Shown here: piece after piece, positions 52,825-61,625 of the stretch | Layout: each line of letters begins with the position of its first letter | Numbering within the stretch: position 1 is the first letter of the stretch | The notes under the pieces: generated by a model | Databases searched by the model: none | What the model was told of the DNA's origin: nothing | The model's input: the letters and a program-made list of their open reading frames with translations, nothing else | Made by a program: the position numbers and the translations under genes | Assembly (NCBI GenBank): GCA_944321145.1 | Contig: CALUKF010000004.1 | Coordinates: 49,622 to 113,621, forward strand | Direction: 5' to 3' | DNA length: 64,000 nt | Source: an uncultured Odoribacter sp. | GTDB lineage: Bacteria > Bacteroidota > Bacteroidia > Bacteroidales > Marinifilaceae

Positions 52825-55134
52825 ATGAAGCGATTTGTATATTTGTGGGTATTCATGCTATTGCTTTGTGGCTCGCTTGCCGCTCAAGAGAAAGCAAAGC
52901 CAATGGATTATGCCCAATTCAGCACACAGGAAGGAATGGAAATGAACGAGGGATATTTCACGGTTTATCGCTTGGGGAACAGCTATTATTTGGAAATACC
53001 CGCCGACGGGATGGGTAGGGATGTGCTGATTACCACCCAAGTGGTGAAAGGTTATTCGGCTTATGTTTCAGAATCGTCGGGGGTCATCCGTTTTTCCCAA
53101 GGACGGGAAGGGCGGATTCACGTGACACGGAACCGAGCGATGGATGTTTCGGCCGACACGACGGATGTGCGTATGATGGAGGCTCTTCGGAAATCGGGGA
53201 TGGTGCCGGTGGATTATGTTTATCCGGTGGTGGCGTACGGTGAGGACGGGCAGTCTGTCATCATCGACATTACCAACGAGTTGAATAGCGCCAATGGCAA
53301 TCTGTTCAACGTAAGCAAAAATAGTTCACTGAATCAGCCGGATCCCTCCCGTTCGGGAATTGATGGATTCCGAATGATAGACGGAGGTGTTGTTTTCTCG
53401 GCTACTCGTTCCCAAACAAATTTTCAGACAACGGACATGCAGACAGGGGCAGGACAAAACTTTCCATACACCTATGAATTGGAAATGGTGATACAGATGT
53501 TGCCAGAGCATGAGGTGACGATGAAACGAAACCATCCTGCGTATGGGTTTAACACGATAGGCATGCTGGCTTACGACACGAAAAAGTATGTGGCGCAACG
53601 CACGGAGTATGTCCAAAAATGGCAGTTGATGGCGAAAGACCAGAAGCAACGGGGGGAGAATGAGCGTCCTATTTGCGTTTACATCGACCCGATTATCCCG
53701 GCTCCTTTTGTGGAAAGTGTGAAGCGGGGTTTGCGGCAATGGGAGGAGGCGTTTGCTGAAGCCGGGTGGACAAATGTGTTCAGGGTGAGTTCTTCGCCGG
53801 AGGATGCTTCGTTGGCTTATCGGACCATATTGGTGCGTTGGGGGGCTGCTTTTAATGGGCTGTATTCTTCGGTGGTGGTGAATCCCGAGAATGGAGAGAT
53901 TCTTTGTGCTCGAATCAACTTAATGGATGCAAGTGCGGATGAAATGTTGGGAACCTATTTCTTGCAATGCGGTTTGCTGGACGAGCGGATTCGCAAGGAT
54001 TTGCATAGTTTGGCGGTGCGGCAAGATGTGTTGACGGCGCAATTTGCTTCCGCCTTTGCCGAATTGTTGGGCATGAAGCCAAACCGAGCCGGTTATACGG
54101 CTTTCTCGCCCGAGGCTCTTCGGTCGGAAAAGCAATTGGATAAACATGGCACGACGACCTCTATCACTTCCGATTTGCGTTTTAATTATATCGCACGGCC
54201 CGATGACAACATCAGCGTGGCAAATCTTTTCCCCAAGGTTTCCACTTACGACAAGGAGGCAATCGCTTACGCATACGGGAATCGGGAGAAAGGCCCTTCG
54301 TTGAAAGCGGCTTTTTATCAACCCAAAGATCCTCAAAAATATAATCCGGACACGGAATTATCGGACGACCTCTTCGAGGCAGGACTGCTGGCAATAGAGA
54401 ATTTGAAAGAAGTTTATCCGCATTTGGATAAATGGATTAAGCGTTTGCCTGAAGAACAACGCACCTGGGATGCCGTGGCGGACATGTCGATAAAGGCATT
54501 GGCGTTGTATCAAACCTATCTGACGCAAATGGTGAATTGCGTTGGCGGAGTGGTGACCTGCCCCATTGTGAAAGGGGAGAATGATATCCCCGTGCGCTAT
54601 GTGTCGAAAGAACGGCAGGAAGAGGTGTTGGCCTATTTGGAGAAAGTGATTTTCAATGGAGCCGAGCAATGGATTTACGAACCGGGGTGGGAAAAGGTGT
54701 CCACATACGATCTCGACCAATTGATGGTTGGATTGGCGGCGGCACTTTCCAAGCGTTTTATTGATGAGGAGGCGATAGCCGCCTTGATTGATGGCGAACG
54801 GGTACTGGGTGTGGAGAATGCGTTCTTGGCGACGGATTTGTTCGCATACGTCGACCGGGTTATTTTTGAGAATTTCGATGAGACGAAGGCTCTTTCGGAT
54901 TTCAAGCGGAATCTGCAACTTCAATTCGTCTCGGATTTCGCCAAGACGATGGCGCAAAAAAATATCTCGTTCGGCTTGGGCAATGAGGCGGTGAATATGT
55001 TGCATGTGTATTTTATTGACATGGCGCAAAAGGTCAAACATTTGGCAGAGACACACCAAGACCCGATGACACGGGAAAATTATCGGTTGCTATGGATGCG
55101 TCTGGAACGGGACTATTTTCAAAAAAACAATTAA
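52825..55134 (+). CDS. DUF5117-type metalloprotease paralogue lacking the zinc site
   Basis: The 769-aa exported protein (signal MKRFVYLWVFMLLLCGSLAA) is a paralogue of the previous gene: YYLEIPADGMGRDVLITTQV and SDLRFNYIARPDDN align with its counterparts. At the catalytic site the HEVGHTLGLRH of the neighbour is replaced by S409-A-F-A-E413-L-L-G-M-K-P419. All three zinc histidines and the catalytic glutamate are gone while the flanking fold is kept. It is full length with no stop or frameshift, so it looks maintained rather than decayed. A binding or regulatory partner role is an inference. Confidence 0.82.
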   Translation: MKRFVYLWVFMLLLCGSLAAQEKAKPMDYAQFSTQEGMEMNEGYFTVYRLGNSYYLEIPADGMGRDVLITTQVVKGYSAYVSESSGVIRFSQGREGRIHVTRNRAMDVSADTTDVRMMEALRKSGMVPVDYVYPVVAYGEDGQSVIIDITNELNSANGNLFNVSKNSSLNQPDPSRSGIDGFRMIDGGVVFSATRSQTNFQTTDMQTGAGQNFPYTYELEMVIQMLPEHEVTMKRNHPAYGFNTIGMLAYDTKKYVAQRTEYVQKWQLMAKDQKQRGENERPICVYIDPIIPAPFVESVKRGLRQWEEAFAEAGWTNVFRVSSSPEDASLAYRTILVRWGAAFNGLYSSVVVNPENGEILCARINLMDASADEMLGTYFLQCGLLDERIRKDLHSLAVRQDVLTAQFASAFAELLGMKPNRAGYTAFSPEALRSEKQLDKHGTTTSITSDLRFNYIARPDDNISVANLFPKVSTYDKEAIAYAYGNREKGPSLKAAFYQPKDPQKYNPDTELSDDLFEAGLLAIENLKEVYPHLDKWIKRLPEEQRTWDAVADMSIKALALYQTYLTQMVNCVGGVVTCPIVKGENDIPVRYVSKERQEEVLAYLEKVIFNGAEQWIYEPGWEKVSTYDLDQLMVGLAAALSKRFIDEEAIAALIDGERVLGVENAFLATDLFAYVDRVIFENFDETKALSDFKRNLQLQFVSDFAKTMAQKNISFGLGNEAVNMLHVYFIDMAQKVKHLAETHQDPMTRENYRLLWMRLERDYFQKNN

Positions 55135-55137
55135 GAT

Positions 55138-58100
55138 ATGAAACGGATTGTCAGTATCGCGTTTGGTTTGCTGTTGTCCTGTGGGTTGATGGCACAAAAC
55201 CGGGAAATCGAATTTCGGGATGTCTCTTTCGATGAAGCCAAGGAAATGGCGAAGGAGGAGAACAAACTCATTTTCTTGGATTGTTTTGGCACCTATTGTC
55301 CGCCTTGCCGGACGATGGAGGCGACGGTGTTCAAGACCGATAGTGTGGCGGACTTTGTGAATGCCACCTTCGTGAACCTGAAGATGAATATGGACGAGGA
55401 GCAGTTTAAGCCTTATAAGGAAAAATACCATATCGGGGCTGTTCCCTCCTATTTGTTGTTGGATGCCCAAGGGGAGGAGGTGTATAAATTTGTCGGCGGA
55501 ATGTCTGCCGACAAATTCATGGAACATTTGCGCCGGGGAATGAATCCCGAGAATAGCTTGGCGAGGATGAACGCCGTTTATGCTTCGGGAAATTACACGA
55601 AGGCATTCATGGGAAAGTATATTCAGGCGAAGTTGAAATTGTTGGAACGAGAGGAGTGCGTGCGTTTGGCTGCGGAATATTTCGATTGGTTGACACCGAA
55701 GGAGAGGGCGTTGCCTGAAAATTGGTTTTTGTTCACCGAACGCACGCTTTGTCCGCCCAATAGTGCCAATATGCACTATCTTTTTGAACATTGGCATGAT
55801 TTCGTGAAAACGAACGGTCAGGACGTTGTGTTCGGACAGATAGCCAATTTGTGCCGTATGCTTGTGGAGTGGGAATTGCGGGATTGGAAATACGAGCGGA
55901 AAGCGGAAGATTTCGACGCATTGCGGCAGGCGTTGGCCCAAATGGATATTCCCGAGCGGCAATCGTATGTATTAATGATGGATGTGTGCAAGGCGCATTT
56001 CGATAAGGATATCGATTTGGCGAAAAAGTTGTTGGTGGATAATATCCTAATACTGTCTGCCGATAATCAGGGGATTATGTATTCGGCGTTGGATATGTTT
56101 GCTCTTGGCGGCGGAAAATATGACGAGCAATTCCATGAGCTTGCGAGAAGGCTGCTGCCCCAAGGTGGGTATTCCCGGTTCGCCCGTTTTGTGGAGACGT
56201 TGGTCGATGCGGAAGAGATTTATGGAGGGGAGAGGTATGACGTGCCGGCCTTGCGTGATAAGGTTGGTTCCACGGCGATTATCCCGTTTTTCCATCCCAC
56301 GGAGGACATGTTTTGGTATGTGCTGTCGGATAAAGATGATAATAAGATATATTATTTGTATGATGCCCGGAGAGGAAAGAAAGTGTTGTATGATACAGAA
56401 TTGATAGATAGTCTGATCCAGAAGTTCGAGCCGGGAACGGTGAGCCAAATGATATTTTATAATCCTGAGTTTGATGGGAAAGAAGTCGTGGCTAAATTGA
56501 GTGCCGGTGGCAAAACTTATTTGTACGACGCACGGAAAAAGGCATTGTCGCCTTCTTCTCCGAAGAAATACAAATCTGTCCGTCCGTATGGCCTTTCGCC
56601 CGATTACCGATACGAGTTGTTTGAGAAAGAGAATAATCTTTGGCTGCGGGATTCGGTCACGAAAAACGAAAAGCAGTTGACTTTCGATGGGGAGAAGGAC
56701 GCTCCGTTTTGGGTGTCGAATATTGAATGGCTGGGGGAGGACGGGACATTCTACATCACTCGTCGGGACGAACGCCGGGTGAGGGAGTTCGCCGTGCTGT
56801 ATTCTTGTATGGAGCCGATACCTCAAGTTCGTTCCTATAAATATGAGATACCGGGTGACTCGCTTATCGCCAAGGATGAATTGTATGTGGGTAATGTGGT
56901 TTCCGGCGAATTAAAAAAGGTGGAGACGGAGAAGTGGCCGGGACAGTTGTTTGAGTTGCTTCGAGTGCCGGATGTGGAAGATAAAATCTATTTTATTCGC
57001 AAAAAGCGGACACGGGACGAGTATGAGCTGTGCGCAGTGAATCCGGTTTCCGGTGAAGTTAATGTGCTTATTCACGAAGTGTCGAAACCCTATTTGAGCG
57101 AAGAGTTGTTTCGCATTCATATTGTGAATCAAGGCAACGACATTTTTGTGTGGTCAGACCGGAGCGGATGGGGTCATTATTACCATTACTCCGGCGAAGG
57201 AAAATTGTTGAACGCCGTCACGGAAGGCGATTGGACGGCGGGGCGTGTGGTGAAAATCGACACCTTGCGTCGGCAACTTTATTTGTACGGTTATGGGAAA
57301 GAGGAGGGACGCAATCCGAATTACTCCTTCTTGTATCGGGTGGATTTCGATGGGGACGATTTGCGTTTGCTCACTCCCGAAAATGCCAACCATCAAGTTT
57401 ATGTCAGTCCGTCTTGCCAATTGATTGTCGATAATTTTTCCCGTATCGACACGATTCCGCAGGTTTCCGTGCGGGATAGAAACGGGCGTTTGCTGACGTT
57501 GCTGGAGCAGCCGGATATTTCCAAGCTACTGAAATACGGGTGGAGGTTCCCGGAGCAGTTCACAGTGAAGGCGGCGGATGGTAAGACCGACCTTTACGGC
57601 ATCATGTGGAAGCCGTTCGATTTCGACTCCACACAGACTTATCCGATTATCTCGCAGGTCTATCCGGGACCTTTCACCGAGACGGTGTGGACGGATTTCA
57701 CCGTTTTCGACAAATATAACAACACCGCTTTGGCGCAGCGGGGATTCATCGTGGTTTGCATGGGACACCGGGGCGGCTCGCCTTATCGAGACAAAGCATA
57801 CGCCACGTATGGATATGGAAATTTGCGGGATTATCCGTTGGCCGACGATATATGCGGCATCCGGCAGTTGGGGCGACGTTTCTCTTTTATCGACACCACC
57901 CGGGTGGGTATCGTGGGGCATTCGGGCGGCGGCATGATGGCTGTGGCCGCCATTTGCACCTATCCCGATTTTTATAAGGTGGCGGTGGCCTCTTCCGGCA
58001 ATCACGACAACCGCATTTACAATCGCACGTGGGGCGAGACCTATCAAGGCATAGGGGATAACAATCGCTTCCACGTGGATTTGAATCAGGATTTGGTGGG

Positions 58101-58311
58101 CAATTTGAAAGGCCGTTTACTGTTGGTCACAGGGGAGGTTGATCAAAACGTCCACCCTGCCCAGACCTTGCGATTGGTGAATGCCTTGATTCTAAAAAAC
58201 AAGGATTTCGATATGCTGATTCTTCCCAATCAAGGCCACCATTATGAAGGACCTTACGGAACGTATTTCGAAAAGAAGAAACGAGACTATTTCACCCGCT
58301 ACTTAAAATAA
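55138..58311 (+). CDS. Thioredoxin domain fused to S9 prolyl oligopeptidase (DPP IV-like)
   Basis: This is a 1057-aa exported protein (signal MKRIVSIAFGLLLSCGLMAQ). Residues 25-140 form a thioredoxin-like domain with C54-P-P-C57 in GTYCPPCRTM. A helical linker (about 150-350) and a beta-propeller-type region follow. The C-terminal alpha/beta-hydrolase peptidase has the nucleophile S929 in GHSGGG, D1002 in GEVDQN and H1034/H1035 in NQGHHYEG. S9 enzymes remove dipeptides or cleave at proline, so it could finish peptides imported or produced by this operon. It is the last gene before a strong terminator. Confidence 0.86.
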   Translation: MKRIVSIAFGLLLSCGLMAQNREIEFRDVSFDEAKEMAKEENKLIFLDCFGTYCPPCRTMEATVFKTDSVADFVNATFVNLKMNMDEEQFKPYKEKYHIGAVPSYLLLDAQGEEVYKFVGGMSADKFMEHLRRGMNPENSLARMNAVYASGNYTKAFMGKYIQAKLKLLEREECVRLAAEYFDWLTPKERALPENWFLFTERTLCPPNSANMHYLFEHWHDFVKTNGQDVVFGQIANLCRMLVEWELRDWKYERKAEDFDALRQALAQMDIPERQSYVLMMDVCKAHFDKDIDLAKKLLVDNILILSADNQGIMYSALDMFALGGGKYDEQFHELARRLLPQGGYSRFARFVETLVDAEEIYGGERYDVPALRDKVGSTAIIPFFHPTEDMFWYVLSDKDDNKIYYLYDARRGKKVLYDTELIDSLIQKFEPGTVSQMIFYNPEFDGKEVVAKLSAGGKTYLYDARKKALSPSSPKKYKSVRPYGLSPDYRYELFEKENNLWLRDSVTKNEKQLTFDGEKDAPFWVSNIEWLGEDGTFYITRRDERRVREFAVLYSCMEPIPQVRSYKYEIPGDSLIAKDELYVGNVVSGELKKVETEKWPGQLFELLRVPDVEDKIYFIRKKRTRDEYELCAVNPVSGEVNVLIHEVSKPYLSEELFRIHIVNQGNDIFVWSDRSGWGHYYHYSGEGKLLNAVTEGDWTAGRVVKIDTLRRQLYLYGYGKEEGRNPNYSFLYRVDFDGDDLRLLTPENANHQVYVSPSCQLIVDNFSRIDTIPQVSVRDRNGRLLTLLEQPDISKLLKYGWRFPEQFTVKAADGKTDLYGIMWKPFDFDSTQTYPIISQVYPGPFTETVWTDFTVFDKYNNTALAQRGFIVVCMGHRGGSPYRDKAYATYGYGNLRDYPLADDICGIRQLGRRFSFIDTTRVGIVGHSGGGMMAVAAICTYPDFYKVAVASSGNHDNRIYNRTWGETYQGIGDNNRFHVDLNQDLVGNLKGRLLLVTGEVDQNVHPAQTLRLVNALILKNKDFDMLILPNQGHHYEGPYGTYFEKKKRDYFTRYLK

Positions 58312-58396
58312 CAAACAAGAAAGGATGACCCAAAAGGAATTTTTCCTTTCTGAGAATTGAATATTTGTATTGAGACTCCATCAATAGTACGAATAA

Positions 58397-58432
58397 AAAG
58401 AGGTCGACTCAAACTTTTGGGTCGACCTCTTT
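58397..58432. terminator. Bidirectional terminator between convergent genes
   Basis: Arms 58397-58408 (AAAGAGGTCGAC) and 58421-58432 are exact complements and pairing extends inward to about 17 bp with one G-U. A- and T-rich sequence flanks both sides, so it can end the SusC operon and the leftward S41 operon. The rest of 58312-58495 holds nothing else convincing. Confidence 0.8.
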
Positions 58433-58495
58433 ATTTATTGAATGCACCTAAACAATATAGCAAATATTCCGCGTCTGTCGCCAGCGAAACATCTT

Positions 58496-60100
58496 TTAAT
58501 CCTTCAACGCCTCCAAGACGGTGGTGTCGTCCAGGAAATAGATAGGATAAAAACCATCGTCGTCGAGCGTATGGCGACCGATGAATGCCCGTATCATTGT
58601 GTCCATCACTTTGCGGGAGGCACGGATGCCTTTCGAGTCGCGCGGCACACCGTGGCGGGCAGCATAGTCTGCCATTTCGTCCACGAGGTCAAAAGGCTTG
58701 AGGTAATCCAAAAGCTGCTTGTAATCCTTGATGCCACGCATTTCCGGACGGTGACGGTCCATGAACTCAAAGGTGTATTCATACAGCAACTGGCTGTTGC
58801 GGGAGACTTTCACCAAATAGTCCGAGAAGCCCGTTGTGTCATTCGGCACAAAAACATCCGGCATGATGCCGCCGCCACCGTAAACAGTGCGCCCGCCAAC
58901 AGTCTGGTACTTTAAGTTCTCGTTGAAATGGATGCTGTCTTTCTGCAATGCCTCGCCGTGGAGGAAACGCTCGTAGATATCGCTATAATACTTCTCGATT
59001 CCCTGGTCGTATGGCTTCTGGATGCACCGCCCCGAAGGAATGTAATAGCGCGCAATGGTCAGCCGCAGCGCGGAACCGTCCGGCAGAATGCGTTGGTCTT
59101 GCACCAGGCCCTTGCCGAAAGAACGCCTCCCGACAATCGTACCGCGGTCGTTGTCCTGAATCGCCCCGGCAAATATCTCACTGGCAGAAGCGCTAAACTC
59201 GTTAATCAACACCACCAAAGGCAATTGCTGGTATTGTCCCTTCCCGTTGGATTTGAAATCCACACGGGGCGACGCCTTCCCTTCGTGGTAAAGGATGAGC
59301 CGCCCTTCAGGCAGGAATTCGTTAATCATCCGCACGGCGATATCCAGCACGCCCCCTTCGTTATCCCGCAGGTCAACAATCAACTTGCGCATCCCTTGGG
59401 CAGACAATTTTTCGAGTGCTGCCATAAATTCGTTGTACGTGTTCATCCCAAAGGTGTTCACTTTCACGAAACCGGTGGTATCGTCCGCCATATAAGACAC
59501 CGCCACGCTCTTGATGGGAATGTTTCCACGGGTCACCCGGCTGCGGATTTCCTTGTCCGCCCCCCGGCGCACGATGGTCAGTTCAACATCCGTACCCACC
59601 TCGCCGCGCATGAGCTTCATGATGTCATCCGTATTCATGTTCACGCCAGCCACCAAAGAATCGTTCACCCGCACGATGCGGTCGCCATCCTGCAAGCCTG
59701 CCCGTTCGGAGGGACCGCCCGGCACGACTTTCACCACAGTCACCGTATCCAAATACTTGTAGAACTGCACTCCAATGCCCCCGAAATTGCCAACCAATTC
59801 CTCGTTTACACGCGTCATGTCCTTGGCAGGGATGTACACCGTGTGCGGGTCAAGGTCTTTCAGCATCAACGGGATGGTCTTCTCCTCGATTTCCGCCACG
59901 TCCACCGTGTCCACATACGAATAATTAATCATGTTCAGAATCAGGTCTAACTTGCTGCCCTGCATCGGCAAAATAGTGCCCGTCCCTGCCGCCATCGGCA
60001 ACTGCCGGCGGCTCATCACCGAATTGATAAACATCCCCAATACGATGGCAAGTGCCAGTATCACCGGGAGAAGCACCGTCTTCAATTTGTTGTTGTTCAT
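58496..60100 (-). CDS. S41 family C-terminal processing peptidase
   Basis: The 534-aa periplasmic protease has an N-terminal membrane anchor (VLLPVILALAIVLGMFINSV), a PDZ domain (GGIGVQFYKYLDTVTVVKV to RAGLQDGDRIVRVNDSLVAG) and the S41 catalytic core. The serine lies in INEFSASASEIFAGA and the lysine in GRRSFGKGLVQD, forming the Ser-Lys dyad. It cleaves C-terminal tails of secreted proteins. It is the last gene of a three-gene operon, 15 bp after the dCMP deaminase gene. Confidence 0.93.
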   Translation of the reverse strand: MNNNKLKTVLLPVILALAIVLGMFINSVMSRRQLPMAAGTGTILPMQGSKLDLILNMINYSYVDTVDVAEIEEKTIPLMLKDLDPHTVYIPAKDMTRVNEELVGNFGGIGVQFYKYLDTVTVVKVVPGGPSERAGLQDGDRIVRVNDSLVAGVNMNTDDIMKLMRGEVGTDVELTIVRRGADKEIRSRVTRGNIPIKSVAVSYMADDTTGFVKVNTFGMNTYNEFMAALEKLSAQGMRKLIVDLRDNEGGVLDIAVRMINEFLPEGRLILYHEGKASPRVDFKSNGKGQYQQLPLVVLINEFSASASEIFAGAIQDNDRGTIVGRRSFGKGLVQDQRILPDGSALRLTIARYYIPSGRCIQKPYDQGIEKYYSDIYERFLHGEALQKDSIHFNENLKYQTVGGRTVYGGGGIMPDVFVPNDTTGFSDYLVKVSRNSQLLYEYTFEFMDRHRPEMRGIKDYKQLLDYLKPFDLVDEMADYAARHGVPRDSKGIRASRKVMDTMIRAFIGRHTLDDDGFYPIYFLDDTTVLEALKD

Positions 60101-60115
60101 ATCTCCTTGTGTTTG

Positions 60116-60547
60116 TTAATCTTCCATTTCAATAAAATCCACCGTCACCCCTGCTTTTGCCAAAAGGTCGATGCCATCGCTGCAGCGGTAGAGTTCGGAA
60201 TACACCACCCGCACAATGCCTGCCTGGATGATGAGCTTCGCGCATTCGATGCAAGGCGAGGCAGTCACATAAAGCGTCGCCCCGCTGCTGCTGTTGCCGG
60301 ACTTAGCCACCTTGGTGATGGCATTGGCTTCCGCATGGAGCACGTAGGGCTTGGTTTTCCCCTCTTCGTCCTCGCAGATGTTCTCAAAACCCGAGGGCGT
60401 GCCATTGTAGCCGTCGGAAATGATGGAATTGTCCTTCACAATCAATGCCCCGACCTGCCGCCTGCGGCAATAGGAATTTTCTGCCCAAATCCGCGCCATC
60501 CGCAAATAGCGCCGGTCTAACAACTCCTGTTTTGTCAGTTCAGCCAT
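60116..60547 (-). CDS. Deoxycytidylate (dCMP) deaminase
   Basis: The 143-aa zinc enzyme converts dCMP to dUMP for thymidylate synthesis. Conserved motifs are the catalytic HAEANAI and the zinc-binding PCIEC, preceded by SDGYNGTPSGFEN, typical of the ComEB/dCMP deaminase group. Length is normal. It lies 8 bp after the polyprenyl synthase gene. Confidence 0.92.
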   Translation of the reverse strand: MAELTKQELLDRRYLRMARIWAENSYCRRRQVGALIVKDNSIISDGYNGTPSGFENICEDEEGKTKPYVLHAEANAITKVAKSGNSSSGATLYVTASPCIECAKLIIQAGIVRVVYSELYRCSDGIDLLAKAGVTVDFIEMED

Positions 60548-60555
60548 GCGTCCTC

Positions 60556-61530
60556 CTATTTCTTCCGCGCCCCCATGGCGTCGATGATTTCCCGGAAACG
60601 CTCCTTGCGTTCTTCCGGCACGTCAATCCGGTCGAGCGCTTCACGGCTTTTTCCCACATAATAATCTATCTCTGCCTGCACAGCTTCGCGCACGCCGGAA
60701 CGGTTGTAAATGTCCGTCACCGCACGGATTTTCTCGTTCGGGTCAAAGTTCACCCGCTCCATCCAGTCGCGCAGCAATGCTTTATCCTCCGCGCTTGCCA
60801 GCTCCAATGCTTTGATAAGCAGATAGGTTTTCTTGTTGCACAGGATGTCGCCGCCGATTTTCTTCCCGAACTCGGCAGTGTCGCCGTACACATCCAGATA
60901 GTCGTCCTGCAATTGGAACATCAAGCCCAAATGGCAACCGAAATCATACAGCGCATCGTGTTCATGCTGCGGCGCGCCTGCAATCAACGCCCCGTGGCGG
61001 ATGCTGCCGCCAATCAACACAGCGGTCTTCAGGAAAATCATGTGGATGTATTCCGCTTCCGTCACATCATCGCGAGTCTCAAATTCCATGTCATACTGTT
61101 GCCCCTTGCAAATGTCCATTGCCATCTTGTTGAAATAATTGATGACCTGGCGAAGGTAAGGGTCTTCCACCGTCTCAATGTATTTGTAAGCGGTAATCGC
61201 TGCGGCATCCCCGCTGAGGATGGCAACGTTGCTGTTCCACTTCTTTTGCACCGTAGGGCGTCCGCGGCGCAACTCCGCATTGTCCATCACATCGTCGTGC
61301 AGGAGCGTATAATTGTGGAAAATCTCAATGCCAATCGCCGATTTCAACACCTTTTCGATGTCGTCGCGGTAGAGATTGTACGCCATCAATGCCAGCACCG
61401 GGCGCAAGCGTTTGCCCCCGTCCGCCATGATGTATTTTATCGGTTCAAACAGAGAATGAGGCTCTTCCACATAAGCCTGGCGGTCTAACTCCGCCTTAAT
61501 GCAATTGCGTAATTCGTCGATCGTGTACAT
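60556..61530 (-). CDS. Polyprenyl (trans-prenyl) diphosphate synthase
   Basis: This 324-aa all-helical isoprenyl diphosphate synthase has both aspartate-rich motifs: LLHDDVMDNAELRRGRPTV (FARM-type) and QLQDDYLDVYGD (SARM), plus ADGGKRLRPVLALMAY. It elongates allylic diphosphates with isopentenyl diphosphate. The DDVMD motif is compatible with a short-chain (geranyl/farnesyl) product, but chain length is not certain. ATG 61530 (MYTIDELRN) is preferred over the upstream in-frame start, which would fall inside the hairpin region. Confidence 0.92.
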   Translation of the reverse strand: MYTIDELRNCIKAELDRQAYVEEPHSLFEPIKYIMADGGKRLRPVLALMAYNLYRDDIEKVLKSAIGIEIFHNYTLLHDDVMDNAELRRGRPTVQKKWNSNVAILSGDAAAITAYKYIETVEDPYLRQVINYFNKMAMDICKGQQYDMEFETRDDVTEAEYIHMIFLKTAVLIGGSIRHGALIAGAPQHEHDALYDFGCHLGLMFQLQDDYLDVYGDTAEFGKKIGGDILCNKKTYLLIKALELASAEDKALLRDWMERVNFDPNEKIRAVTDIYNRSGVREAVQAEIDYYVGKSREALDRIDVPEERKERFREIIDAMGARKK

Positions 61531-61539
61531 AAAAATCAA

Positions 61540-61591
61540 ATAGCTTCTTTTGTTCATTTAAGCAAGGTGCTAAATTAGCAAAAGAAGCTAT
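61540..61591 (-). terminator. 13-bp inverted repeat between alcohol dehydrogenase and prenyl synthase genes
   Basis: ATAGCTTCTTTTG (61540-61552) and CAAAAGAAGCTAT (61579-61591) are perfect complements, with a second weaker pair (ATTTAAGC/GCTAAAT) inside. On the minus strand it is followed by TTTGATTTTT, so it can terminate the dehydrogenase transcript and may attenuate the prenyl synthase operon. Confidence 0.6.
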
Positions 61592-61625
61592 AAAACAAGC
61601 CGAATGAAGAAAATTTAAGAAATAA

